Of a stretch of 64,000 bases of DNA, positions 1 through 12,300 are shown in pieces (positions within the stretch are counted from its first letter, which is position 1; the number at the start of each line of letters is the position of its first letter). The notes under the pieces were generated by a model. It was not told where the DNA came from and did no database searches. It worked only from the letters and a program-made list of their open reading frames with translations. Source of the stretch: Reticulascus tulasneorum. Taxonomy: Eukaryota > Ascomycota > Sordariomycetes > Glomerellales > Reticulascaceae. Both the position numbers and the translations under genes were made by a program. The stretch spans positions 992,001-1,056,000 of the forward strand of contig LSAX01000007.1 of NCBI GenBank assembly GCA_001557505.1, given 5' to 3'.

Positions 1-540
1 GGAGGGGACGATATTGGCAGGACCGACCCGAAGGGCCCAGATTACAAGCCCATCGGACCTGGCGATACCGCGGGCGCCGTGATTCTGACTGTCATCGTGT
101 TAGTGGGTCTAGTCGCCGGAGCAATATGGATGATGATGGACGAGACTCAGGACAAAAGCGTTTCCGAACGCTGGGACGACTTCCGCTCAGCAGTCATCGG
201 CGGTGGAGCCACGGCAGCTTTGGTTAGGAAACGAAACAAGAAGGGGCCGGTACTTGGCGAGAAGGGCAAAGGGGCGGACAACGCCTCATCCACCGCCAGC
301 AGCCTGAGAACCAGCTCCGGCAGAGTGGGTGTGCTATCCGGACTACCGATGCACACGGGGGATGTGAAAACTCGGAGCAGCATGACGCAGAAGCCGTACG
401 TACCACACATGTGGCAACGAACAGAGAGACGAGCCGTGCCGGAGGAGATGAGCGGCGCTCGCGGCACAGCAAGAGAGCAGCGGCTGCGGAAGAGCCAAAA
501 CAGCGTATCGTCTAAGAGGATATCGGAACGGATTGCATAA
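1..540 (+). CDS. Single-pass membrane protein, C-terminal part (5' truncated)
   Basis: The reading frame is open from the first base of the window and stops at a TAA, so this is the last exon of a gene that begins upstream. The visible part is about 179 residues. It starts with a polar stretch rich in Gly, Asp and Pro, followed by one hydrophobic segment (encoded at about 79-135, AVILTVIVLVGLVAGAIWMM) and then a basic, Ser/Arg-rich tail of some 135 residues. This is the layout of a type I single-pass protein with a cytosolic tail. I do not recognise the family. A GTG at 79 is an internal codon, not a start. The tail has no enzyme motif. The function is unknown. Confidence 0.6.
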   Translation, partial: GGDDIGRTDPKGPDYKPIGPGDTAGAVILTVIVLVGLVAGAIWMMMDETQDKSVSERWDDFRSAVIGGGATAALVRKRNKKGPVLGEKGKGADNASSTASSLRTSSGRVGVLSGLPMHTGDVKTRSSMTQKPYVPHMWQRTERRAVPEEMSGARGTAREQRLRKSQNSVSSKRISERIA

Positions 541-1720
541 CGGCCACTCACACACTTTCTCGGGATCAAGGGGAACAGGCACGGGGAACGGGGAACGGAG
601 CATCTTTGGCGCACTATACGGACTGCACTTTTTTTTGGAACGAAATCATCGCTTGTCTCTCTGGGTTAACTGACACGCATTGGCAGGCTTCAGGTCTTCA
701 TTGTGATTTTTTGGCTAGGACTCATGAAACGCATCGGCTGGAAGAAAATACAGATGCATCACGACTGGCTGGGGCGGGTGGATTGAATCATGGGGCTCTT
801 TCTAGGTTATGGCAAAGTTCCTTTTGATGACTATACCGCTATCATGATTGTACATAGATTTTGGCATGTTAATGAGTGTCTGTATATGACATAATTCATC
901 ACGAACATGGCCCACTGCCATTTGCTTAAACTGTACGGGTGACGTGCCGCGACTGGAGGGTGCAATTCCCGGCTACCCAGTCGCAGCGAGGAGGGTTCGA
1001 GGCTGCCGATGAGCCCGCCCGGTAGACGGCACCTCTACTCTTACGTCTTCTCAAGTGGCGGATGCCGGCATTCGCAATCCGGCATTGGCATTTTGCAAGT
1101 TGCAACGTGCATGAATCCTGATGACACCGCGGGATGGTTCCGCTTACATCCCCCCTTTCGGACGACGCACCGAATATTGGCACCGGCCACATTCCCCGTA
1201 ACAAGATTGACTGTCAGATTCATCAGCAACCACCCCTCCATCATCGACCTTGGCTCGAGACAAAAGGCCCCCCTGTGCAGCAGCGAATGGACCCCCAAAC
1301 CTTTTCGAAGCCACCGTACTTCGCACACCTTGCTGGTTCCATCCTCACCGTCGGCGGGTTGTGGTTCGCCCCCCCGGGTGCCCTGTAGCGGGGTGTTTCC
1401 GCTGCGTCGGCGGGTGGCCGCTGCACGCAGAACGCCATTATGGCGGCCATTGGACGCCTCGCACAGAGGGTCGAGACCCTGATGGGTGTTTCTGTTTGCA
1501 AAGGAAGGGGGAGGAGAGCTGGAAACCTTGACCGACCCCACTTCATTGAGTGATCGGAGCTGGCTCAAATGGTGATCCCAGGCGTTACATGAGACTGGGA
1601 CACCCCCGGCACCTCTTATTCTTGACAACGGGATGTCTTCCGCTGCTTACGGGCTGCAGTTGCGTGGTTCTTGGCTGAGCTTTATATAAGATACGACTCG
1701 GCATGCAGCAGAATGGGTAG
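541..1720. other. Intergenic, upstream of P450
   Basis: No gene is supported here. Several overlapping open frames on both strands at 926-1628 have no start context, no splice sites and no recognisable motif, and they shadow each other. The interval should hold the 3' UTR of the first gene and the promoter of the P450. Confidence 0.5.
1681..1689 (+). promoter_or_regulatory. TATA-like element of P450 gene
   Basis: A TTTATATAA match lies about 32-40 bases before the first ATG of the P450 gene. The distance implies a very short leader or a transcription start close to the ATG. This is inferred from motif and position only. Confidence 0.4.
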
Positions 1721-3566
1721 ATGAAAGAAGGACCGTTTGGCTTCAGCATGGCTCGAGAACAACTCTATTTGGGCCTAGTCACGGTCCTGTCTGTCTTTTT
1801 GGTCTCTACAGCGAGTGAGGCATTCTATATTCGCGTTCATGGCGAGCCTCTGACTGCTCTCCATCGTCTCATCACACCCTGGTTGATACCGATCCTGCTC
1901 CTTCTCCCGACTCTCATCTTCTACAAGAAATACACACATGAATCCGCCATGCGCAAGTACAACTGCCTCCCCGCCCGCCTGTATCCCCATCGCGATCCCC
2001 TCCTCGGCACCGACTGGCTCCTCACCACGCTCGCCAGCCTGCGGAAGAACGTACTCCTCCCGGACTGGGCACAGCTCTTCAAGACTGTGGGCAACACGTT
2101 CTGGGTACACACGTTTGGCTCCTGGGTGCTCATGACCAATGAGCCCGAGAATGTCAAGGCGGTGCTCGCAACTGAGTTTGAGACATGGCCACTGGCGGGT
2201 CCAAGACTGGTGACGATGCAGCTGATGATCGGGGAGGATGCCATCTTCTCAGCGAACGGGAGGGCATGGCACGATGCGAGGGCCATGATACGGCCGTCGT
2301 TTGTGAGGAACCAGATTGCGGATCTGAAATGCTTTGAGAGGCATGTGCAGAACTTCCTGGGCTGTATTCCCAAGGATGGGAGTGTGATAGACTTACAGAC
2401 CCTTTTTTATATGATGACCATGGACTCGGCCACGGATTTCATGTACGTCGTGTTCCCGTGTCCTTGTGCTGCTACTCACTCATATTCCATAGGTTCGGTC
2501 ACTCGACCAATACCCTGACGACCCCTACACCCGAAGGATCCGCCTTCGCACAAGCCTTCGAGTACGTCCTCGAGAAAGGCGGGAACCGATCACGGCTCGG
2601 CTGGATATCCTTCCTCATCCGCGACCCGAAGTACGACGAGAGCGTCAAAATCACCAGACGGTTCGTGGACAACTATGTCCAACAGACAATGACAGAAGGC
2701 AAAGTTCCCGAGCGAAAGTACATCTTCCTGAACGAGCTTGTCGGTTCCGGCGCCTCGCCGGAGTACATACGCGCGCAGCTCCTGTCTATTATCCTCGGCG
2801 GGCGGGACACGACTGCCAGTGCACTAACGTCTTTGCTCTGGGAGCTTGCTAGAAGGCCGGACGTGGTGGAGAAGCTGAGGCGAGAGATTGTAGAGCTGCC
2901 GACGGATTGTCCGGATTGGGAGACGATGCGGGACATGAAGTATTTGAACATGGTATTGAAAGAGAGTATGTTTAGCCTTGCGTTGCGCGACTCAACTATG
3001 GAGGACTGACAAAACAGGCCTACGCCTTAATCCACCCGTGCCGACCAATTCCCGGGGCGCCGCTAAGGATACAGTTCTACCGGTCGGTGGTGGCCCCGAC
3101 GGGAAATCCCCCGTATTCATGGCGAAAGGCACAACCTGTCGATGGGCAACTTTCAGCATGCAGCGACGGAAGGATATCTATGGCCCTGACGCGGATGAGT
3201 TCCGCCCTGAGCGGTGGGAGGATTTGCGACTTTCGTAAGTAGCCGAGATTTGGCCCTGTCCCCAAGTCAAGCTCGACTTCTTGCAATATGGCCCAATCAC
3301 CATGTTGCTTGTCTAGTTCTCGTTAAGACTGGTTTGAGGTAAGAGTGCTGACTTGTAATGCCAGGTGGGAGTACCTCCCCTTTAGCGGCGGGCCGCGTAT
3401 CTGCATCGGACAGCAGTTCGCGCTGACACAGATAAGTTATCTTGTGGTGAGGTTATTTCAAACATTTCAAGCGATTGAGGCAAGAGATGATAGGCCATTT
3501 CTGCAGGTTGTGGGGACGAGTACTTCCTTGGCGAATGGATGCCTTGTTAGTCTTACTCCGGCTTGA
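1721..3566 (+). CDS. Cytochrome P450, CYP52-type (alkane/fatty-acid hydroxylase)
   Basis: Four exons (1721-2442, 2493-2965, 3018-3234, 3365-3566) give 537 residues, normal for a microsomal P450. Two hydrophobic segments near the N-terminus (about 15-35 and 50-68) fit ER anchoring. The I-helix oxygen-binding motif reads LGGRDTTA (about 342-349), the K-helix ExxR is ESLR (about 398-401), and the haem loop is [10 protein letters not shown] (477-486) with Cys484 as thiolate ligand. The phrases [10 protein letters not shown] and [19 protein letters not shown] are typical of CYP52, enzymes that omega-hydroxylate n-alkanes and fatty acids. Every junction joins conserved motifs in frame, so the model looks intact. 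The third intron (130 nt) is the longest. Substrate is inferred from family only. Confidence 0.88.
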
Positions 3567-5083
3567 CGATGGATGGTTCTGTCGAACATTGTGTGTACGA
3601 CAAGGTCACTGAGGCAGAGTCCTGGCAGCTGACTGTGCTGTGGTATATTGGTAAAAGAATTTAGTTGAGGCTTTAGGCAAATCTACCCTCTTTCCAACCT
3701 TATGCTCGCCTGCTGGCTGATTTTGGAGCGTGAGTGTCTCTAGAGCCGAGCTCGGTATATCAGCGAAGAGTGATCCCTCTGCCCAAGTCTCGTTAGGTTT
3801 CTTGTAATGGACAGCAGCTGCTCGCAATGCACAACTGCTGCAAGCAAGCAGTATAGATGCAGACACAACAGTATCTATCCATCTAGTAACCAGGACTTAT
3901 CGGCCATTCTTCAAAATGGTTGGCTGATGGTATGCAGGATCTCCATAGTCATCTTAGTGATCGAGCCAAGGTTATACAAGACCTAGCCTGAATAGTCAAA
4001 TAAGTCAGTCGTGTGCCCAGAGATACGTCCAATTCCCGCGATCGTCTCCCAGCCTGTCGGTCTCGGCCACTGAAACCCCATGGCATGCTAGTTGCATGTT
4101 GAAAGCCGTCAGGTCTTCAAACATGCCAGCCGATGCAGTCACGTTCAACCAGGATGGTAATGTGGCGGTTACGCAACTGGTTCCCGCAAGGCGGCCAATC
4201 TCATCCTACATGATGCGCAACTGCCGACTTGCACTCCCATATCAAACACGGGAGAGAGATGTCGTGAACACCTCTACGTCTGGCCGTTGATTGTGAACCG
4301 CTGGATTGGAAGGACAGATTCCCGATGCACGTAGCCGTCGATACAGTGGTGATAGAGTGCTGCAAGGTGGGCCATCGCAAACCTCGAAGTCGAGTGGACG
4401 GTTCTTTCGCCTCGCCTTTTGAGACCTGCTGCTTCATATCTCTCTAGTCGGATATCTGTCTCTATATTATCGGAAATGGTACAGCCTTGAATAATTATAC
4501 TCGAACCTGTCCCCATGAGGGTGCAGACGAAGGGGTGATGAAGATGGAGCAGAGTATGCAGGCGCGACGGACGCCTTCGCTTGGTCACTCCTTGACCCCA
4601 ACGCTCATGCCCAGGTACGCCTTCGTCCCTGCCTTCCTACTTGTCCTTTAAAAGGACAGTAACGAACGCGGTTAGCCGACCGGTTATCGGGATCCTGCAT
4701 TTCCAATTCCAGGCTCAACTCAACAGAGGCAAGTATCAGCTTACAACGGACATATCCAAGCAGAGGAAGGAAAGCCGAGATCACGGGTTCGGGATCCCAC
4801 ACCGCGCAGACAAGCATCTCCTTCAGGCCTCTTAGCGTGCTTTCCTCCCACATCTCTGCCTTCTCTCTCCTTTCAACCCGCGCTGGCACCGGCATTTCCA
4901 GATTCTTGGATCAGCTCCTTTCGCCTACCCGCGTCTGCCTGCTCTGTAGAAGACAAGGATTCTCTCATACAAGCCAGGACGGTTCCCAATCGAAGCAAAC
5001 AAACACGCACAATCAGTCCCGACAGCCAGTCCCGGCATTAAGCCCTACCAAGACTTGCACCGCACCCCACAGCTTTGGTCAAG
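3567..5083. other. Intergenic
   Basis: No supported gene. Short frames on both strands (for example 3606-3866 minus and 4605-4895 minus) have no domain or credible splicing. The last 250 bases are pyrimidine-rich and probably form the promoter and 5' leader of the small membrane protein at 5084. Confidence 0.5.
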
Positions 5084-5506
5084 ATGTCCTTCCAGAGTGG
5101 CAACTCTCTCGAACACGCCATGGGCGAAGGAAACCCAGGCACGCACGTCCTCACCACAGGCGAGCTTGCAGTTATTGTTGTGACGATTGCTGTCTTCATC
5201 ACCGTGCTCGTCGGCGTCTTCTTCTACAGACAGCGCAAGGCCAAGAAACTCGAGGCACTCCAGGCTGCGGAGGCGGCTGCCGAGCGGCCAAGCGAGGATC
5301 CCGATGCGGGCAAGCACGAGATGTCTGCCCAAGGTATCATGCCGCCAATGCCAACACGCTCCCAGAGGTTCTGGAATTCAATGGCTCGTCGAAACAAGAT
5401 TCGGCCAGCTGAGCGTGAGTACCCATCTCGATTTGCTCGAACATCCCTTCGGCACTAACACATGGCAGTCGAGCGTGGCCAGGAATTGCAACCCATTCAG
5501 CCATAA
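5084..5506 (+). CDS. Small single-TM protein
   Basis: Two exons (5084-5414 and 5469-5506) give 122 residues. The ATG at 5084 is the first in frame and opens MSFQSGNSLEHAMGEG. A single strongly hydrophobic helix (about 30-50, ELAVIVVTIAVFITVLVGVFFY) is followed by a basic stop-transfer run (RQRKAKK), an Ala/Glu-rich helix, and a tail carrying TRSQRFWNSMARR. The last 13 residues come from exon 2; the 54-nt intron has GTGAGT and CAG ends. There is no signal peptide, so it is probably a type III (N-out) single-pass protein. Similar short unnamed proteins are common in filamentous ascomycetes. Function is unknown. Confidence 0.68.
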
Positions 5507-6348
5507 GTGCATGATACTAACTGTAGTCCGGTGTCGATGCATGCGTCAGGTGCATGTCTTAAAGAAACAACTGGACGCAAGGGTATCAAAGGGGCTAGAA
5601 ACAAAGGGCAGTCGGATGGGATGGTGGCACCGGGTCTCTTGACGACTCTTTACTTAATTCCTTTGCAACTTTTTATTGTTCGAAGATATGGAATATCCTT
5701 TTCTTTGATGATGTGCATGGATAAAGGGATGATGGGACGATGGGCGGAAATGGTGGGATATTAGAATGGAAGCTGGCTCTCATTATTATTTCTTGGTGGA
5801 TTTACTTCTCCTGTTCGAATTGATTGTCGTTGACTACTTGCTCTCTGCCTCTGCTATGTCGTGTTTATTTGCTAGAGAAGTTGACTATCGGATGCAATTT
5901 AACCCAAATGAATGTGGCCTCAAAGCACCCAACTCACTGCAGTGAGGATTCTTACAGGAAGTTGGCCGTATCGTCTCCCTAAAGACATAGGATAACCTAT
6001 ATCCTACATTCTTATTATCCTTAGAAGTTCAGTTACATGCTCAAAGTATAGTCATGTCCTACGCCACTTGTAACAGACGTCCGTTCTGGAATGTAGTTTC
6101 AGGACCACAGTGCTCTGAAGTAGCTCTGGCAACGGACTCTGTGACTCTATTGTGACTAATAGATTCTAGAAACGGGCCGTAAGTGCGCCTGCTATTGCCC
6201 GCCAGAAAATATGCAAAGGACTAAAGTTTTTTGAGAACTTGACAATCTGTAGACTAGAACTTCCCTCCCAAACGCCGGACATGCTTGCCTGCCTTACTGT
6301 CCAAATCCCATCCCAACTTCGCATGAATCACAATCCCCTATGCTGGAG
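5507..6348. other. Intergenic, convergent 3' ends
   Basis: The interval lies between two convergent genes (the small TM protein and atg29), so it should contain both 3' UTRs. I see no open frame with support and no repeat. Confidence 0.5.
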
Positions 6349-7747
6349 CTAGTTCGACTTGGGCACATAGCGACTCCTAAACGCTTGACTGATGCTGAAC
6401 CTGCTTCCGATGGCGCCGTCTTGCATCTTACTCGCGAGAGCTTCCTCGAGTGCAGATTGTGTTACTGATGCATCTGTGTACATGTTAGCGGCATTCAATG
6501 GGGTCTTAGTTTAGCAGAAACTTACCATCCAAGTCACTAAAGCTGCTGCCCATGCTGGGCGTACCATCACTTCCGTCCCTGGAGTAGCCCTTCCCCTTGG
6601 AGCTGGGGCTCTTGCCTGCCAATTCTGCTGTCCTGCGAGGTGAGAGCGGGCCAGATGGTGGTCGTCGCTCGCCGGCGGGGCCTCTAGACTTCAACGCGGG
6701 TGAGCTCGCTGAAGAGTCTGACGTTTCGGAGCGATGTATCTTTTCCTTGCCCGAGGCTTTACCCGATCGTTTGCCCAACTGTTTCGGATCACCTCTCAAT
6801 GTGGAACCCAGATCCTGCGCCGAGGTCCCAGTCGACTGTGGTTTGTACTGCAAGAAAGCAGGCTCGGCGTCCTCGTCCTCCTCTTCGAGATCCGCACCAC
6901 CATCCCGCTGTTGGAACCTCGGCGGCCGCCGGATGATCCGCGACTGTGCAGGGCTCGATTCCTCCGAGTCGGTAGTCGAGCTCTCGTCGGCCGGTCCGGG
7001 CGAAGGTGGATTCGGATCCCGCGGTGTCGAGGAAATCGGTAGCGAGGATAACCTTCGTCGCTGCTGCCCTTCCAACGACGGCCGCATCGTAGCCTTGCCT
7101 AGCCGCGGCGACGTCCCGCCACTCAAGTTATGAGGCAGCACAGTTGTATTTGCAGACGCATTCCGCGAAAGTATCGGTCTCAGAGATGTAGTGATCGGTG
7201 TGCCGGGTCCGCTGCCGTCGGTTCGCGGCATAGGAGAGTCCCGTCTTATGGACAGGGCTGAGACTGTACGTTGATGGCCGGGACCGGAGTCGGAGCCGGG
7301 AATGGGGGACGGTGCAGAGGAGCCCTTCGCTGCGGCTGTTGCTTTCCGGACTTGGGCGCGTAGCTGTGAGGCGTGGCGCTCCGTGAGGTAGGCTACTTGT
7401 TGGAGGAGGAAGTCGACTGTCACATCGAAGCTCGAGGCTCTGGAGACAAATGAGCTAGATATCCCAGCAGGGTGGACGATACTTACAGCTCATTCCCTAG
7501 ATGCCAAAGTCAGTCTACATCCAGAAAATCATTCGACAGGGTAGACTTACAATCGATCTCGGTCTTGGCCGCGCCAGACAGGATCTTCCATAGCACATCA
7601 TCCTTGGAGGTGTCCCAGTTCACCTAGAGCACATCAGCGCCGGGAACGGGGAGCGAAGGTCGGTGGAGCACTCACGGCAGGAGGATCGACGAACTCGCCT
7701 CGGGGAATGGGCAGCCGGATGAAGACCGTGAATGTAGGCTCAGCCAT
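6349..7747 (-). CDS. atg29: Autophagy-related protein 29
   Basis: Five exons on the minus strand (7747-7676, 7623-7551, 7496-7487, 7439-6526, 6473-6349) give 397 residues. The first 85 residues are the Atg29 domain: FTVFIRLPIPRG, then VNWDTSKDDVLWKILS, then FDVTVDFLLQQVAYLTERH. Atg29 is known to bind Atg17 and Atg31 as part of the scaffold that starts autophagosome formation at the pre-autophagosomal site. The long remainder is Ser/Pro-rich and predicted disordered, as in other filamentous fungi, with a short conserved end (SRFSISQAFRSRYVPKSN) that is only reached by splicing the last intron. Exon 3 is just 10 nt, and without it the Atg29 domain would be out of frame. Junctions keep phase throughout, so confidence is high. 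Confidence 0.9.
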
Positions 7748-8292
7748 GCCGATGTGTCGTCATGTCCAGCTGTTGGATGAAGCTGGAGCTTGCGGTGCTG
7801 CAAGAAGATGGGACCACCTGATGACGGAAGGTGGCAGCAGTCCTTATCGGTGCGATAAGGGGGACAACTGCCGGCGGCTGGTAGTGCATCTGTGCCTGGC
7901 CAATAATCAGGGTGAAACGAAAACATCCCCCCCACCGTCGAATGGTTTATGAGTGCAAGCGGCATTCAGTTCAGTCGCCATGACGAGTCACAAACAGCCG
8001 CCTGCGTCTAATGTATTAATTAGTATGGACGAGAGTCACCAAGAGTATTACTGGGATCCTCTAATCGAAGCGGTATTGCAATCGCGTATTCTCCCTGGAC
8101 TCGTTCGAGCCATTGCCCTCTCTCAAGGTGCTCCAGAACCTTGCTCAGCTACGTTAGCTCCACTTTTCACTTCCAGAGCTCTCTTCAGACCCATTTAGTG
8201 TAAGGGCTGACGATGAAGTCATCTTTCTAAGTTTGCAAATTCTCTATAAGAAAGGTCATTAAGTTGAATATTACAAAAGGGCTTGACCCGTG
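7748..8292. other. Intergenic, upstream of atg29
   Basis: This holds the atg29 promoter and the 3' end of the neighbouring dehydrogenase gene. No gene is supported; a frame at 7953-8198 has no recognisable content. Confidence 0.45.
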
Positions 8293-9346
8293 CTACAAAT
8301 ATAGATCAATCTTCTCCATAGTCTTCTTCCAGATTTTGTCGGTGGCAGTCTCTCTCAATAGCTTCAGTGTCTTCTCATGTTGGACAGTTTCACACGTTCT
8401 ACCGACAAGGTATAACCCTCCAGTTTGTGTTCCCCTCGTATTCTTCCCCTCAACACCAGGCAGTCTCGGGCCCTTCCCACCAAATGTTCCGCTTGTGGCC
8501 ATATATAGGTGCCTCTCCCCCGAGTCCTTCAAGCTATATCCTACAAGATAAAATAAAGGCTTAATAAAGTTCGTCGCCGGAAATGGGAGCCACCCGGTTC
8601 CCTTCTTCCAGTGGCGAGCCATGTTGCCCGTGTCGACCGCACCGGGCCAATTGTGGATGAAGACGACGTTCTTGTTCTCCTCTGCGTCGGCAAGGCGGTC
8701 TAAGAAAAGGGTGGTCATGGCCGTCATGTGCCCTTGACTTGCTATGCCACCGAAGGCATTTGGCTTCTCAAGGAACGGGTCATCGACGTCGATGGAGTTA
8801 CTCCTAAGCAGGATGCCTCCCAAGACCGTTATGACGCGGCCGTGCGGAGACGCGCGTAGGAGAGGCAGGAAGTGCAGAGTGAAGAGCAAGCGACCCAAGT
8901 ATTCCAGGACGTGAGTGACTTCGAGTCCCTCCGAGGTGTCTGCTGCTATTAGCGTTCTGTTCGTGATGAGTCTGGTGAGGCCTACCGTTCCGCCCACTAA
9001 AAGGAGCATATCCAGCGGTGAGGAAGAGCAGGTCAATCTTTGACTCCTTCTCCTTGATGATGTTACAGATGCGCTTCGTTTCGGAAAGAAGGGACACTTC
9101 GCCCTCCATCCAGATGAGATTTGCTTTGGGGTTCGACGCCCGAAGCTCGTCGAGGACCGGCTTTATGACATGCTCGGTTGATTGTCTTCCTACGATATAG
9201 ACTGTGATGGGCAGGTTGAGGCCAACGAGCTCTATCAGTGTCGCTTTGGAAATCCCGGATGTGGCTGTGACGAAGACGGCCACTTGAGGAATCGTTTTCT
9301 CGTCGACTTGGGCATTGGATTGCCTGACCTGAGTCATGGAAACCAT
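8293..9346 (-). CDS. Short-chain dehydrogenase-like protein, catalytic residues absent
   Basis: Two overlapping minus-strand frames are joined by a very short intron (8985-8943, or 8985-8946 if the first acceptor is used), giving about 336 residues. The N-terminal half has a Rossmann start (VAVFVTATSGISKATLIEL) and the LLFLTAGYA strand typical of fungal SDRs; the second half has the GRVITVLGG strand and the helix GHMTAMTTLFLDRLA followed by VVFIHNWPGAVDTGN. The usual TGxxxGIG cofactor loop is altered, and the region that should carry YxxxK reads GGIASQGHM, without that Tyr/Lys pair. Related fungal SDR-like proteins also lack the tetrad, so it may be a non-classical or inactive member. Alternatively the frame change is a true frameshift and this is a decaying gene. 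Confidence 0.68.
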
Positions 9347-12300
9347 GTTGAATATCTCGGTTGCAGCAGCAGCCGTTCTGGATTAACCGGTAGAGTTTTG
9401 TGGAACGGAAAGCTGGAGGTGCTCAGCAGGGTCTTGACCATCATCTATATACTTTCCTGACCTCCAACCTAAGGGTCCAAAGTCGTCAAAACACGTCTGT
9501 TGATGGTGAACTTGTGAGCTAGCGTGGCTATAAGTCAACGGCGCAGCTTCGGAAATTGTGGGTTCGAGGGAGCTTAGCTCCATCGGGCTCGGATACCAGG
9601 GGTGGGACCGAGAGTGGTGGCACTTGGCTGTGATCCGGCCACTCAGCGCTCGCCGTGGGCCGCATTCCCTTTTCGGCGATGCGAGAAGGAATCCCACTTT
9701 AAACTCCTCGCAGCCCGTGAGACGGGCCGGGTAGCTACGAACGAATCATGACCTCGGCGCTCCTGGCTGAGTCGTTTTCTTGCTGACAATAGCGCCCAGC
9801 TTCAGTTTGGTGTCGGCGAGTATCTGCGTTTCGACGGCATTCTCCGTGTCCATTACATGGCCCCGTGGCCGAGGGGGATGGGAAGATGCTGAAGATAAGT
9901 GGTGCAGATGGGGGTTCACCGTGGATGTACCACTCTAGGCTACACTTCCACAGATACTCTGTATAGCAGTCCAGGTCGACTTAAATGGAGGAGCAATTTA
10001 CATTTGAACCAGCAGGCAGCTAGCATATTTCGAATGGTGATGTTGGCCCGAGGAATCCTCGCGAAACAACGGGTGATATGCTGCGCCGTCTTCTAGGGCT
10101 GAGATCTGGTGGACGCGGATACCTCATCAAGAATACTCATCGTGGTCTTGAGCTGCTTGGAAAAGGAGTCCCATGACCAGTCTTGAAACGAGGCGCAACC
10201 CGGCACGCTTGGAGAATGAGTGTCGCTATCATCATCTCTCGGAAGCCTAAACCTTGAAATATTACTGCAAGCAACGGACGCCGTAGGGTCTAGACGTTTA
10301 CCGTCCGCTTGAAATGCCCGTATGCTCTCCATAATGTTTGATGCGATACAACACCAAGCATCCATGTTCTTCTGCCCCTTCATGGGAATTTTGACATAAA
10401 GACATCCTGCTAAATAAATTGGTCAAGCCATGTGGCAATGAAGTCGTTCGAGAAATAGGCATACGGCGTACTGCAACGTCTAGCAGTCAGGTATTTGGGG
10501 ACAGTCAGTGAAGAGAGTTGATGGAACACCTAAATGGAATTCATCGGAATATACGAGTACAAATACCCTGCCCGATCACTGGCTATCAGGGAATCCGGGA
10601 ATCTGCACTAGCATGTCATTTCAAAAGCCAGCGGATGATCCTCGTGGTGGAAGAATGTCATACATTGCCGAGGGATTGGCCAAGAAATACGGCATGAGAG
10701 GAAACGAGCAAGGAAATCAAATACTTCGCTGCCTCCAGGGTGCCTGTGGAAAACAAAAACGACGAGAGAAGAGGCTGAGCAAACGGGATCAGCAGGCTCG
10801 GTGAAGCCGACTAGGGAGAGAAATGCGAGGAGCAATTTCATCTTGGCAGCCAAGACTCAGGTCTTCCGCACTTGAGGGCATAGTCAGTCATAAACCTGTG
10901 ACGGGTTCGAGTAAGGCGCACCACATGGATTGGGTCTGGAGGCTCTGCGGCATCACACCACTAGACCTGCAACAATCGGGCACTAATTAGTCCCGCACGC
11001 TAGCCTCGGAGGCATCAGGCGAGTAATCCTGTCTTCGAGGACAATGGATTGTCTGTCGACTCACGAGCATGCCAAAGCGCCAGACCCCGAGATGGAGAAC
11101 GCTCTCCATCTTGCCAGTCTTCCAAGAGGTACAATCCTACCTGGTTGGGCAAAGATGGTCCGTGAGCCATCATCAAACAACTGAACGAAAGGTAATACCG
11201 TCTGGTCTGGATTCGGCACGCCAACGGAAACAAGCTCAACCTCCAAAGAAGCAAAACCGCACAACAAGCTCTCGCCAAGACCCATCTCTCTTCAACGCCT
11301 TGGCAGCTCGCGATAGCATCGGGGACAAACCCCGTGGAGGAATTAGTCCGAATTACGCGTCACCCAGCGGTATTAGAGACAGAACATTATAGGTGGTCAG
11401 CTCATTCTGCGGTGGAATTTGTTTGAGCCTGCCAAGGGGCCCCTTCGTCGTTCATTGGGCACTTGACCAGTTGGGGACGTTGGTTAATCCGAAAAGAGCA
11501 AACAGTGAGCTCTTCTCGTCGGTTTCGCAAGCCAAGAGCAGTATTTGTCCGCGTGGACCACGTCGCAGGACTGGGCTGGTAGGGGAGGGTGGTAAGGGCT
11601 GATACAATCTGAGGGAGATCAGGAGTCGGACCCAGCCCTGGTAGGTATGGTTAGTAGGGTAGGGCACCGATAAACGTGACCCCGACGGCGGCCGCGTCCG
11701 TACATTTTGTATAAAGGAGAGTCGACATCTCTCGTCCGCCAAGAACAGCAGTGACCATCTCTGGTTTGACTTGGCGACCTTTTCAGTTCTTGGCTCTGCA
11801 AAAATCAGCTGTTTTCCCATTGACCGTTGGTGACTGTCCCCCGCATGCCATTCGCTAGTGGAACGGGTCGTCCGTTGGGGGATTGAGTCCGCCAAGAGGC
11901 CCCTTCTGTTTGGGACCGCTCCTCAGAACTCGGCCATACTCTCTGGTTATTCGACTAGAACTGCTCGATCCCCTCTATCAAGCATTGTGTCGTCTGAACT
12001 GACAGGGGGGTTAGTCCACCTGCTACTCCAGGTTGTCTGTGAGTACTCGGTAAGGTTTAGGGCGAAAGACCTCTGGAACTCCACTGGGGCCTGGCCAGGC
12101 CAAGCACTGCGGGAGCCCCTACAGTCCAGTGGTTGACTCTCCAGCGAGGTCAAGCTTAAGTCTGTGACCGCTGAAGCTTTCACTGTGGAGACTGCCATCC
12201 CCCCCTCATTTCCCCTGTGGATACGCGGAGTGTTCCAGTCATCCAGCTGGATGAACTTTGAGCATTGCCCACTTTCCGATGAAAATTTAGCGCTTAATAC

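Noticed and set aside
1009..1628. Several overlapping frames on both strands upstream of the P450
   Set aside because: They are mutual shadows in GC-rich DNA without domain content.
10093..10853. Possible small secreted protein gene (minus strand, start MKLLLAFLSLVGF)
   Set aside because: Signal-like start and a protein-like downstream frame exist, but no convincing splice sites connect them and no family is recognised.
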